Shown here one piece after another: positions 26,208-35,122 of a stretch of 64,000 bases of DNA. This DNA comes from Longimicrobium sp. (GTDB lineage Bacteria > Gemmatimonadota > Gemmatimonadetes > Longimicrobiales > Longimicrobiaceae): assembly GCA_036389135.1 (NCBI GenBank), contig DASVQP010000027.1, forward strand, positions 96,032 through 160,031, written 5' to 3'. The translations under genes were made by a program, and so were the position numbers. The notes beneath the pieces are model-generated. The model was given only the letters and a program-made list of their open reading frames with translations. It searched no databases and had not been told where the DNA came from. Numbering within the stretch: the stretch's first letter is position 1; each line of letters starts with the position of its first letter.

Positions 26208-27470
26208 CTATCTGGCTGTTGGAAATCCCGGCGGTGCACTCGTGGTAGATGTCGCCTCGTACACGAGGGCGTCGAGCAATGCGACACGCGCGTGCCAGAC
26301 ACGCCGCTCGTCCGCACTTTCAGGTTCGCTCGTGTGTATCCACCCGAAGCGCCATATCCGCTCGTGCAAGTCGAGGTATCCTGCAATGGTCCGCTCGGCG
26401 TGTCCGAAGATTGCGCGAATACGAGGACGATTCGCATTATTGTACGTAATGAACGTGTCTTGCCGCTTCATGCAAAGGAGCCTAGACGCGGCACCAAGGT
26501 CGACTCCGAACAACCCAGTAAGCCCGACCAAGCAGCTTTGTACCTGCTCAAGTGAAATTTGTCCGGACAGCGGGATCGGGTCTAGAAATTCACCTAGTGC
26601 TTGCGGGTTCGTGCTTACGAGACCTACGAACTTCCCAGCAACGGCCATTCGCCCGAAGTACCCACTCGAAGATCGTCCGAAGCCGGCGACATGCTTTCTC
26701 GCGTCAGGGGGCATCATCCTGAATATTGGGTACTTCGCGAAGTGGCGCCGGGACTCTTCCGCTTCCTGTAGGTAAGAGCCAAGTGGGTGATCGAATACAT
26801 GGATTTGAGCGTGGTTTGCGAGTATCCGCTCATCTTGGGCTTTGATCAACGCGTAGTATTCTGGCCAAGGAACGTTTAGGTCTCGTTGTCGAGTAACGAT
26901 CGGTGTCCATGAGGCAGGCCGGGGAACGGGCCGTGGGTGGGGCCGCTGCTTATACGCAGTTGTATAGAGCGCGAGCCAATCCGCGTCGGGGACGAAGCTC
27001 CGTGGCCCGCTCCAGAGCGCTTCGATGAACTTGATGATCTCGGACAGTGCTGGGTGCTCACGAGCCCCCTCCAGCAGCACGTTCAACTCCGTGTTGCCTG
27101 CAAAGCCACCTGGGGTGAAATTGCTGGACCCGAGGAGGGCGATCGCGTCATCCCCCTTCGCTCCAACGATTACCTTCGGGTGATAAACTCCCGCGGTGTC
27201 TTCGACTACTCTGAGGATACCGCGCTGCTTTGCCAGAGCCGCAAGTGCGAACGGTTCCGTTTGCGCGAAGTGAACTCCAATGACAGCCTTTCTGATCTTC
27301 CGCATCGGGAGTATTTCCCAATGCGCGGCGCGCCCACGGTCCGATGACGCCCAGGCGTAAGCAAGGTATAAGTCATCCGCCCAATCCGTGAGTGTTCGTA
27401 GCGCGGATAGTGTTTGCGGCGAGTTGCTGAGAACAGTGACTGCGACTTGAGAATCCAGAGCGTTTTTCAT
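26208..27470 (-). CDS. Phospholipase D-like (HKD) nuclease family protein
   Basis: A 420-residue soluble protein with one HKD-type motif: VYHPKVIVGAKG (His97, Lys99) followed by LLGSSNFTPGGF (GSSN 114-117). Single-HKD proteins usually dimerise to form the active site and act on DNA or phosphodiesters. The C-terminal half is of unknown fold, with DLHERIWRFGWIH near the end. The gene is clearly richer in A/T than the surrounding genes, suggesting recent transfer. It is divergent from the HIT-HNH pair. A role in defence or DNA repair is likely from the family and context, but not shown. Confidence 0.75.
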   Translation of the reverse strand: MKNALDSQVAVTVLSNSPQTLSALRTLTDWADDLYLAYAWASSDRGRAAHWEILPMRKIRKAVIGVHFAQTEPFALAALAKQRGILRVVEDTAGVYHPKVIVGAKGDDAIALLGSSNFTPGGFAGNTELNVLLEGAREHPALSEIIKFIEALWSGPRSFVPDADWLALYTTAYKQRPHPRPVPRPASWTPIVTRQRDLNVPWPEYYALIKAQDERILANHAQIHVFDHPLGSYLQEAEESRRHFAKYPIFRMMPPDARKHVAGFGRSSSGYFGRMAVAGKFVGLVSTNPQALGEFLDPIPLSGQISLEQVQSCLVGLTGLFGVDLGAASRLLCMKRQDTFITYNNANRPRIRAIFGHAERTIAGYLDLHERIWRFGWIHTSEPESADERRVWHARVALLDALVYEATSTTSAPPGFPTAR

Positions 27471-27561
27471 GCGGACTCAGCGTGGGAGTTAAGCAGAGCC
27501 TGAATGCAGCGCTGCAGCACCTTGTCTGATCACTGCGGTCTCGTGCACCTTGAATTCGCGC

Positions 27562-28005
27562 ATGACGGCGCCCCTTTTGAGCAACCAAGCACTTAGGCGA
27601 GATCGGACGTTGACGGCACAGGAGCTTGCATGCCCGTTCTGTGGCATCACGGAGCCGGTTGTCCTGCTTCGGAACCAGCATGCGCTTGCGTTCAGAGATC
27701 GCTTTCCGGTTTCTCCAGGACACACGCTTGTGGTTCCACACCGGCATTTCCACAGCGTGTTCGATGCCACGCCCGCTGAGCTCGCCTCACTATGGGAGCT
27801 TGTCCAAACGGTCCGGAGCGCGCTTATGGCTGAGTTTGCTCCGAATGGTTTTACGATTGGAGTGAATGATGGCGGTGCCGCGGGCCAGACAATCGCACAC
27901 GGTCACATCCACCTCATCCCGCGGTACTCAGGCGACGTCCCCGATCCCAGAGGCGGGATTCGTTGGGTTATTCCGGCACATGCCGCGTACTGGCAGCAAC
28001 CATGA
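27562..28005 (+). CDS. HIT-family (histidine triad) nucleotide-binding protein
   Basis: A 147-residue protein from ATG 27562 (an in-frame TTG at 27550 is the alternative). It has an N-terminal Cys pair, LACPFCGITE, and the histidine triad HGHIHLIP near the C-terminus; a further conserved stretch is SPGHTLVVPHRH. HIT proteins hydrolyse or transfer nucleoside phosphates, for example AMP linked to amines or dinucleoside polyphosphates. Its stop overlaps the HNH gene start as ATGA, so the two are made together. Pairing a HIT enzyme with nucleases points to handling of nucleotide signals or adenylated ends; this is inference. Confidence 0.88.
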   Translation: MTAPLLSNQALRRDRTLTAQELACPFCGITEPVVLLRNQHALAFRDRFPVSPGHTLVVPHRHFHSVFDATPAELASLWELVQTVRSALMAEFAPNGFTIGVNDGGAAGQTIAHGHIHLIPRYSGDVPDPRGGIRWVIPAHAAYWQQP

Positions 28006-29081
28006 ACCCCGCCGTACCGCCGGAGCAGCAGATCCACTTTCTGCAGCAGCTCCAACGGCTGTTGAATGACGGTAGCTTCGTCGCGACTTACAAGTTCGCG
28101 TTGTTGCACGCCATCGCCGATCTCGCGGTGCTACATGGCAACGACTCGGGCGGGGAGCTCCGTCTCGGAACACGGGAGATCGCGGAGGAGATCATCGAGT
28201 TGTACTGGCGCCAGGCCCTCCCGTTTCCCGCGGGCGGGACGGGTACCGCTCTTGTCCTGAGGCAGAATACAGGACGGCAGGCGGCCATCCTCGTCAAGAT
28301 CCTTCAAGCGCAGGAGAGTTGCGGCACATCGCTGGTGCGGTACCGCAGGCGCAGAAGCGAATGGGAGCGGCTGGTGCGCGAGGTCGATCAAGTCGTTCGC
28401 GAGATGCCACTCTGGAGGCTGCAGACCGTCGGTAACGAGCGCCTTTCGTTCCTGTACGAGAACGTCGATACTGGCAATGAGATCACGCTCAAGCCGGGCG
28501 TCGCGTTCTGCCTTCGCGCATTCTACCCGCTGATTCTGGATCTTGTACGTGGCGTCTGGCTGCGCCACGTGCGTACTTACAACACGGCCGCGCTCGGCGA
28601 GAGTAGTGAGCTCGGAGCATTCCTGTTCGGGACGGGTCGCGGGTCGCTCGCGGTGTATCAGCCGATTCTCGTCGAGGTGCAGAATGGTACCTGCTTCTAC
28701 TGTCGGTCTGCTCTGCACGGCGCGGGGGAGGTAGATCACTTCATACCCTGGACTCGCTACCCCGTGGACCTTGGGCATAACTTCGTTCTCGCGCATGCCG
28801 GCTGCAATCGGAGCAAGTCGGATCACTTGGCTGCCGAGGGGCATCTCGAGCACTGGCTCTCGCGCAACGAAGCATTCTCGGGCGTACTGGCAAGCGCGTT
28901 TGATGCTGCCGGTGCGGCCTACTCCGTAGCCGCGAGTACCCAGATCGGCCGCTGGGCGTACGCCCACACCTCACGAATCGGAGGACAGGTCTGGGAAAAA
29001 GGAAACCTCCTTCGACCGCTCTCGCCGCATTGGGAGACTTTGTTCCTTTCTTCCAACACGCTGGTCCGATCAGCGTGGTGA
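28002..29081 (+). CDS. HNH endonuclease
   Basis: A 359-residue protein from ATG 28002. The HNH/Zn motif is in the C-terminal half: Cys231 and Cys234 in GTCFYCRSAL, Asp245-His246 in GEVDHFIPW, then GHNFVLAHAGCNRSKSD, which supplies the Asn and the second zinc pair region. The N-terminal 200 residues are helical, of no family I recognise, and may recognise the target. The gene is coupled to the HIT gene. HNH proteins of this kind serve as restriction or abortive-infection nucleases. The island 26208-29081 could be a small defence unit. Confidence 0.85.
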   Translation: MNPAVPPEQQIHFLQQLQRLLNDGSFVATYKFALLHAIADLAVLHGNDSGGELRLGTREIAEEIIELYWRQALPFPAGGTGTALVLRQNTGRQAAILVKILQAQESCGTSLVRYRRRRSEWERLVREVDQVVREMPLWRLQTVGNERLSFLYENVDTGNEITLKPGVAFCLRAFYPLILDLVRGVWLRHVRTYNTAALGESSELGAFLFGTGRGSLAVYQPILVEVQNGTCFYCRSALHGAGEVDHFIPWTRYPVDLGHNFVLAHAGCNRSKSDHLAAEGHLEHWLSRNEAFSGVLASAFDAAGAAYSVAASTQIGRWAYAHTSRIGGQVWEKGNLLRPLSPHWETLFLSSNTLVRSAW

Positions 29082-29186
29082 CAGTGACGGCTGCCCGCCG
29101 TTGCCCACCTTGCTGCGCCGTTGCAATCGCCCCATGATGCGAGAGGCATCGCAGCACACACGCATTCCACGGAACCCGGGGGCACG

Positions 29187-30575
29187 ATGTTCCGGACTGC
29201 AGCCATCGTTCTCGCCCTGCTCTTCGGCAGGGAGCAGCTTTCCGCGCAGGCTTCCAGTGCGGGCGGGCCGGTAACCGCGCTGGTGGGGGGCACGCTCATC
29301 GACGGCACTGGGCGCCGGCCGGTGCCCGGCGCGACGGTGGTGATGCAGGACGGGAGGATCGTGTGCGCGGGGAGGTGCGCGGTGCCGGCGGGGGCGCGGA
29401 GGGTGGACGTGCGCGGCAAGTACGTCATCCCGGGACTCGTGGACGGGCACGTGCACTACTCGCAGACCGGGTGGGCCGACGGGCGCCCCGATGCGCTCGA
29501 CGTGCGCGCGCGCTTCCCGTACGACTCCACGATCGCGTCGCTGCAGGCGCACCCGGAGCGGTTCTATCGCAGCCACCTCTGCTCGGGGGTGACGGCGACG
29601 TTTGACGTGGGGGGATACCCGTGGACGTGGGCGCTGCGCGAGGGGGCGGAGAGGTCGACCGCGGCGCCGCACGTGGCTGCGGCGGGGCCGCTCCTCTCCA
29701 CGCGCGACCACTGGGTGAACCTGCCGGCGGAGCGGCAGTTCGTGCATACCGCCACCGACTCGGCCACGCGGGCGGGGGCGCGCATGGCCGCTGCCTGGGA
29801 GAGCGACGCGGTGAAGGTGTGGTACCTGGTGGGCGCGAATTCGCCGGACACCGCCGCATCCAAGTCGCGCATCCGCGTGGCGGCCGAGGAGGCGCGGCGC
29901 GCGGGGATTCCGCTCATCGTGCACGCCACCAGCCTGTGGGCCGCCAAGGACGCACTGCGCGCCGGCGCCAAGCTCCTCGTGCACTCGGTGGAAGACGTGG
30001 CGGTCGATGACGAGTTCCTGCGGCTCGCGCGCGAGGCGGGCGCATCGTACAACCCGACGCTCACGGTGCGCGAGGGGTACCTTCAGCTGCGGGAGCAGCG
30101 CTTCAACCCGCAGGGACTTCCGCTGGAGTGCGTGGACCCGGCCACCCGCGCCAAGGCCTTCCTGACCGACTCACTTCCGCCGGCGGGCGGCGACAACGCG
30201 GCGATCCGGGCCCGCGCCGCGGAGGGCTACCGGCTGATGCTGGCGAACCTGCGGCGCGTCCACGCCGCGGGGATTCCGGTGGTGATGGGCACCGACGCCG
30301 GCAATCCCCTCACGCTGCACGGCCCCTCCGTGTACCGCGAGATGGCCGCCATGGCCGAGGCCGGGCTCTCGCCGATGGACGTGCTCGTCGCCAGCACCCG
30401 CAACGGCGCACGGGCTATGGGGAGGAACGACATCGGGACGGTGGAGCGGGGGAAGGTTGCCGACCTGGTGGTGCTGGACGCCAACCCGCTCGCCGACGTG
30501 GCGAACTACCGCAGGGTGTCGCGGGTGGTGCGCGGCGGAAAGGTCTGGACGCGGCGGGAGCTGGAGTACCGCTGA
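29187..30575 (+). CDS. Secreted amidohydrolase-family protein
   Basis: A 462-residue protein from ATG 29187 with a signal peptide (ALLFGREQLSAQA). It follows the metal-dependent amidohydrolase order: VIPGLVDGHVHY (first metal His pair), a central IPLIVHATS, LLVHSVED and GIPVVMGTDAGNP (catalytic Asp), then GTVERGKVADLVVLDANP at the C-terminus. Members hydrolyse imidazolones, cyclic amides or dipeptides (prolidase-like). It stands alone, with gaps on both sides. The substrate is not evident. Confidence 0.88.
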   Translation: MFRTAAIVLALLFGREQLSAQASSAGGPVTALVGGTLIDGTGRRPVPGATVVMQDGRIVCAGRCAVPAGARRVDVRGKYVIPGLVDGHVHYSQTGWADGRPDALDVRARFPYDSTIASLQAHPERFYRSHLCSGVTATFDVGGYPWTWALREGAERSTAAPHVAAAGPLLSTRDHWVNLPAERQFVHTATDSATRAGARMAAAWESDAVKVWYLVGANSPDTAASKSRIRVAAEEARRAGIPLIVHATSLWAAKDALRAGAKLLVHSVEDVAVDDEFLRLAREAGASYNPTLTVREGYLQLREQRFNPQGLPLECVDPATRAKAFLTDSLPPAGGDNAAIRARAAEGYRLMLANLRRVHAAGIPVVMGTDAGNPLTLHGPSVYREMAAMAEAGLSPMDVLVASTRNGARAMGRNDIGTVERGKVADLVVLDANPLADVANYRRVSRVVRGGKVWTRRELEYR

Positions 30576-30803
30576 CCTGCTTCGCCGCGCCAGAGTCTCA
30601 CTGCCGTCACTTAAGCCGCTGCGCCTCGGACACACGGAACTGGCGCAGCGGCGTTGTGAAGAGTACTTGTTGTGAGCGCCCTTCTGCCTGCCCTCGGTTT
30701 CATGTTGACAGTAAACACGCCCCTGCCCCGTACTTATTCACCTGTAGTACCCCGCCAGCGGGCGGTCTCCCGCTCTTCTCCCATCGCACCTCCCGGAGCT
30801 TCC

Positions 30804-31025
30804 ATGGACAACACACCGCACGCGCCCTACGTCAACACGCAGTCGACGCCTGGCGGCGTTCGCATCACGGGGATCGACATCGGGATCGGTGAACTGATCG
30901 TCCTGATGATCAAGGTGGCCATCGCCTCGATTCCCGCGGGCATCATCATCATGGTCGTGTTCGCGATCATCGGCGCCATCTTCGGCGGGATCTTCGCAGG
31001 GCTCATGGGCGGGCTGGGGAGCTGA
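30804..31025 (+). CDS. Small single-pass or hairpin membrane protein
   Basis: A 73-residue protein from ATG 30804 with a GGAG site upstream. The N-terminal 25 residues are polar; the rest (IVLMIKVAIASIPAG onward to LMGGLGS) is one long Gly/Ile-rich hydrophobic stretch that could cross the membrane once or twice. I recognise no family. The gap before it (30576-30803) contains TTGACA at 30715-30720, but no -10 box at normal spacing. A terminator follows at 31083, so it is probably its own transcription unit, separate from parAB. Confidence 0.6.
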   Translation: MDNTPHAPYVNTQSTPGGVRITGIDIGIGELIVLMIKVAIASIPAGIIIMVVFAIIGAIFGGIFAGLMGGLGS

Positions 31026-31040
31026 ACGCAACTCTGGGGA

Positions 31041-31076
31041 TTTACCGGGTAAACCCGGCCGTACGCGGTTGGTAAA
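31041..31076. promoter_or_regulatory. TTTACC/GGTAAA sites upstream of parAB
   Basis: TTTACC-G-GGTAAA (31041-31053) is a perfect inverted repeat with a one-base centre, and GGTAAA recurs at 31071-31076. Placement 85-120 bases before parA would suit a partition site or operator. The terminator hairpin between it and parA makes this uncertain. Confidence 0.35.
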
Positions 31077-31082
31077 GACAGG

Positions 31083-31116
31083 TGCCTTGCTCCGGAGCCC
31101 GGAGCAAGGCATCTTT
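31083..31116 (+). terminator. Strong intrinsic terminator
   Basis: TGCCTTGCTCCGG (31083-31095) pairs perfectly with CCGGAGCAAGGCA (31099-31111) over a three-base loop, followed by TCTTT. It follows the small membrane protein gene. Confidence 0.8.
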
Positions 31117-31160
31117 ACGACCGGTCCTCACTCACACCCGCAACGCCTCCTCCCTCGCAC

Positions 31161-32033
31161 ATGGCACACATCACCTGCTTCACCGTCCAGAAGGGCGGTG
31201 CGGGCAAGACCAGCATGACGGTAAACGTGGCCGGCACGCTGGCCGGGGCCTATGGGCTCCGCACCCTGGTGATCGACGCGGACCCGCAGTGCAACGCCAC
31301 GGCGGCGCTGCTGGGGTCCGACTACGCCGACCCGGGCTATGGGCCCACCTTTGCGGACGTGCTGGAGGGGCGCTCCACCATCGCCGAGGCCGCCGTGCAG
31401 AAAAGCTTTCCGACGCTGTGGACGCTGCCGGGGTCGGAAAAGCTGGTGGCGTACGAGATGGCGCGCGACGACGCGCGGCGCGGACGGGTGATCCACTCCG
31501 TCGCGTCGCTCCTCTCCGAGGCGATCCCGGAGGAGATCGATGTGGTGCTGATCGACACGCCGCCCTCGGGCGGGATCTGGCTGCAGGTGGCGCTGGCGGC
31601 GGCGCACAGCTACACCGTAGTCGCCACGCCGGACGACTTCTCGGCCAGCGGCGTGCTCAAGCTGATCGGCACGGTGGACCAGGTGTGCGCCGACTTCAAC
31701 CCGGCGCTGCGCCGCGCGGGCTTCCTCATCAACCAGTACCGCCGCACCTCCGAGGGCGACCAGTACGTCCGCTTCTACCGCGACTGCTTCCCGGACGACG
31801 TCTTCCGCACGGTCTTTCCAATGCGTGGCGTGATCGGGTCGTCGCGCGGGATGCGTATGCCGGTGGAGCTGTACGAGCGGCTGTACCGGGTGAGCACGCC
31901 GGCCGCCCCCCTCTTCCGCGAAGTCGCGGCGGAGTGGATGGAGCGCGTGGGGATCGAGGGGCGTGGCGCGGTGCCGCGTTTCGACGGTGAGCAGATGGGG
32001 ATCGGGCTGCAGGCGGTGGAGGTGGCGGCATGA
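31161..32033 (+). CDS. parA: ParA-family partition ATPase
   Basis: A 290-residue protein beginning MAHITCFTVQ and then the deviant Walker A KGGAGKTS (11-18), followed by LVIDADPQCNATAALLG and VVLIDTPPSGGIW, the Walker A' and B regions of ParA/Soj. It binds DNA without sequence preference and moves ParB-bound DNA. The 4-base overlap with parB marks a classical par operon. No HTH is present at the N-terminus. The gene does not lie beside the gid/mnm genes that flank chromosomal parAB in many bacteria, so a plasmid or integrated-element origin is plausible. Confidence 0.88.
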   Translation: MAHITCFTVQKGGAGKTSMTVNVAGTLAGAYGLRTLVIDADPQCNATAALLGSDYADPGYGPTFADVLEGRSTIAEAAVQKSFPTLWTLPGSEKLVAYEMARDDARRGRVIHSVASLLSEAIPEEIDVVLIDTPPSGGIWLQVALAAAHSYTVVATPDDFSASGVLKLIGTVDQVCADFNPALRRAGFLINQYRRTSEGDQYVRFYRDCFPDDVFRTVFPMRGVIGSSRGMRMPVELYERLYRVSTPAAPLFREVAAEWMERVGIEGRGAVPRFDGEQMGIGLQAVEVAA

Positions 32034-32926
32034 GCAAGGCCCCACGTCCGGCGCTGGACCTTTCGAAGCAGCGCGCCGCCTTCACACAGGTGTCCAGCCA
32101 GCTCGCGGGGATGGCGCCGTCGCACCCGGCGGCGGTGGTGGACGGCGCCACGCGCGCCAAGAATCACCTGACGCTCCCAATCGCGCAGATCGAGGAGGAG
32201 GGCGCCTACGTGCGCGAGGTGGAAAGCGAGGAGGAGCTCGCGGATCTGGCGAGCTCCATCCGCATCGACGGCGACGTGCCGGGCGCCATCGGCGTGCGGC
32301 GCGTGGGACCGCCGGTCGCGCCGCGCTTCGTGCTCGTGTACGGGCGGCGCCGCCTGCACGCCGCCCGGCTCGCCGGCCTGCGTACGGTCACGGTGCGCGA
32401 CCTGGGGCCCATCAGCGAGGAGGAAGCCTTCCTCCAGCAGATCGCGGAGAACGAGTCGCGCAGGGCGATGTCGGTGATGGATGCGTGCCTGGCGTACTAT
32501 CGCGCGCACCACGGCTTCGGACACACCCAGGCGGTGCTCGCGGCGCGCGCGGGGAAGAGCCCCGGCTACGTGAGCTGGATGACGAAGGGCGGCGAAGCGC
32601 TGGCGCAGATGACCGAGGAGGAGCGCGCCGCCCTCGCCCGCCATCCGCGCATGGGCACCGCCGTATTCCGCGACACCTCGTCGAAGCCGCTCCCGGAGCG
32701 CGTGGCGACGCTCCGCGCCATGGCCCGCTCCGTCGTCGCCGGCGCGGCGCAGGCCGCGGATGCCGTCCCCTCGCCGATCCGCTGGTCGGCGGCGCGCGGC
32801 GGCACCCTGCGCCTGAACGCGCACCTCGATCCCAAGCGGCTCCACGACGACCGGGAGTACCGTGCGGAGGTGCGGGGCCTAGTCGAGCGGCTGGAGCAGA
32901 TGCTGGCGGAGGCGGACGGCGGCTGA
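32030..32926 (+). CDS. parB: ParB/Spo0J-like partition protein
   Basis: A 298-residue protein with a ParB N-domain: [17 protein letters not shown], then [33 protein letters not shown] (GxRR box) and EENE-like [12 protein letters not shown] helix-turn-helix follows ([21 protein letters not shown]). The C-terminus ([18 protein letters not shown]) could dimerise. It starts within the parA stop codon. ParB binds parS sites and, with CTP, spreads on DNA. No canonical parS was identified by eye. The GxRR box reads GRRRLHAA, consistent with the family. Confidence 0.87.
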   Translation: MSKAPRPALDLSKQRAAFTQVSSQLAGMAPSHPAAVVDGATRAKNHLTLPIAQIEEEGAYVREVESEEELADLASSIRIDGDVPGAIGVRRVGPPVAPRFVLVYGRRRLHAARLAGLRTVTVRDLGPISEEEAFLQQIAENESRRAMSVMDACLAYYRAHHGFGHTQAVLAARAGKSPGYVSWMTKGGEALAQMTEEERAALARHPRMGTAVFRDTSSKPLPERVATLRAMARSVVAGAAQAADAVPSPIRWSAARGGTLRLNAHLDPKRLHDDREYRAEVRGLVERLEQMLAEADGG

Positions 32927-32946
32927 GCGTCGCCTGCGTTCTTTGG

Positions 32947-33034
32947 CCTCACACAGAGCCACAGAGGGGACAACAAGAACGGATAAGAAGAACTTTCCTC
33001 TTGCCTTTCCGTTTCCTTGGTGTCTTTGTGTGAG
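32947..33034. repeat. Intergenic hairpin repeat, family 1 (full copy)
   Basis: The left arm is CCTCACACAGAGCCACAGAG and the right arm CCTTGGTGTCTTTGTGTGAG, the latter more diverged than in other copies. It lies between parB and the amine oxidase gene, both on the plus strand. Confidence 0.8.
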
Positions 33035-33065
33035 ACGGCCGTTCCTTTCTTACACGCAGATTCCC

Positions 33066-35065
33066 ATGACACAACACACCCACACGCCGCCGCGCGACGA
33101 GGCGCGGTGGGAGACCTGTGTCCAACTCGCCCGCACCCTGCTGATGGTGGGCGAGGGCGACCGGGACCTGGTGAAGGAGTACCTCGAGATCCTGATCGAG
33201 CGCGGGCTGCCCCAGGGCGGGCCGCCGAAGAAGGTGCTGATCGTGGGGGCGGGGATCGCGGGGCTGGTAGCCGGGTGGCTCCTCAAGAACGCGGGGCACC
33301 AGGTCACCATCGTGGAGGCGAACGGCAACCGGATCGGCGGGCGGCTCAAGACATTCCGGCAGGACCAGTGGCGCCCGGACCTTGGGGCGCCCTTTGTCGA
33401 CCGAAAGCAGTACGCGGAGGCAGGAGCCATGCGCCTTCCCGACTTCCACCCACTCGTGCTCGCGCTCATCGACAAGCTGGGACTTCCGCGCCGGCCCTTC
33501 TTCAACATCGACGTAGAGGGCCCGGTGGAGCCGCAACCGGGCGTGCGCGTGCCGCCCGTGGTGTATCCACCGTTCGATGGGAGCGGCGAGTGGCGCAACG
33601 GGCCGGACAGCCCCGACTACCGCTTCCCGAAGCAGCGAAACAACGCGTGGCTGCGCACCAACGGGCAGCAGGTGCGGCGTGCAGACTACAACAACGGTCC
33701 GCGCGAGATCAATGAGGGGTTCGGGGTGCCGGCGGAGCAGGCGGGGACGGCGGCCGGAAAGCTCGTGAACGAGGCGCTGGACTGCGTGCGTGACTACTTC
33801 TCGACTGGCGAGGGCGGGAAGCGAGTGCGCAAGCCGTTCCCGGAGTGGGTGGAGGGGTGGGCGCGGGTGATCTACGACTTCGATCCGTACTCCATGTGGG
33901 GCTTCCTCAAGGAGCACGCGGGGTTCAGCGACGAGACGATCGAGGCCGTGGGGACGATTGAGAACCTGACGTCGCGCCTGCCGCTCTCCTTCTTCCACAC
34001 CTTCCTTGGCCGCAGCGACATCCGGCCGGACGCGACGTACTGGGAGATCGAGGGGGGGAACTGGCGCCTGCCGTACGCCTTCCTCGCCTTTCTGCGCGAC
34101 GAGATCCGCATGGGGCAGCGGCTGGTGCAGATGGAGTACTGGCACCCCGAGCGCGACTGCAACCAGTGCGTGCACGTGGGACCAGACGGCCCGGCGGTGT
34201 GGATCAAGTGCGTGGGCGAGGAGGCCGACGAGGACCGCGGCGGGTCCACGGGGAAGAAGCCGGTGTTTGAGGAGTTCACGGCGGACGTGGCGATCGTCAC
34301 CATCCCGTTCTCCAGCCTGCGCCACGTGATCGTGGACCCGCTCTTCAGCTACAAGAAGCGCCGCGCCATCATCGAGCTGCACTACGACTCGGCCACCAAG
34401 GTGCTGCTGGAGTTCAGCCGCCGCTGGTGGGAGTTCACCGAGGAGGAGTGGAAGCGCGAGCTGGACGCCATCCGGCCCGGGCTGTACGAGCACTTCCAGG
34501 CCGGCGGCGAGGGGCAGGGCTCGTCCGCGCTGCTGGGGCCGATCCGGGGGTGGACGAGACGCGCATCGCCGGGCGGGAGAAGGCCTTCTACGCCGAGCTG
34601 CGCCACCAGAGCCCGCGCCAGCAGGAGGCGACGCACGTCTTCGGCGGCGGCACCATCACCGACAACCCCAACCGCTTCATCTACTACCCGTCGCACCGGG
34701 TGGAGGGGAGCGAGGGCGGAGTGGTGCTCGCCAGCTACAGCTGGGCGGACGACGCGGCGCGCTGGGACTCCATGTCCGACGACGAGCGCTATGCATTCGC
34801 GCTGCGCGGGCTGCAGTCGATCCACGGCGCGCGCATCGAGGTGTTCTACACCGGAAAGGGGCAGACGCAGAGCTGGCTTCGCAACCGCTACGCGTTTGGC
34901 GAGGCGGCGGTGTTCACGCCGGGTCAGCTCACGCAGTTCCATCCCAGCATCCCGACCCCCGAGGGGCCCGTCCACTTCGCGGGCGAGCATACGTCGCTGA
35001 AGCACGCCTGGGTGGAGGGCGCCATCGAGTCCGCCATCCGCGCGGCGCTGGAAGTCAGAGGTTGA
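33066..35065 (+). pseudogene. FAD-dependent amine/L-amino-acid oxidase, frameshifted
   Basis: The reconstructed product is about 666 residues. The N-terminal FAD site is [19 protein letters not shown], then [16 protein letters not shown], the dinucleotide motif of flavin monoamine and L-amino-acid oxidases. The C-terminus has [19 protein letters not shown], the matching FAD-binding end. The two parts lie in different frames: the switch is in the run of five G at 34546-34550, where one extra G joins GPIRG to VDETRIAG. Both halves are otherwise clean, which favours a base-calling error. The enzyme would oxidise an amino acid or amine to the imine with release of hydrogen peroxide. The substrate is unknown. 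Confidence 0.8.
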
Positions 35066-35073
35066 CCGCGAAG

Positions 35074-35115
35074 TCCTCCGCTTTTCTTGCAGTTCCCTCT
35101 GTGGCTCTGTGTGAG
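35074..35115. repeat. Intergenic repeat, family 1 (right-half copy)
   Basis: CCCTCTGTGGCTCTGTGTGAG matches the right arm only. It fills the gap between the convergent amine oxidase and DUF2207 genes. Confidence 0.7.
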
Positions 35116-35122
35116 GCGCGGT

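Noticed and set aside
22532..26248. 1238-residue plus-strand open frame
   Set aside because: It is the antisense and off-frame shadow of GH20 and the symporter, rich in Arg, His and Gly.
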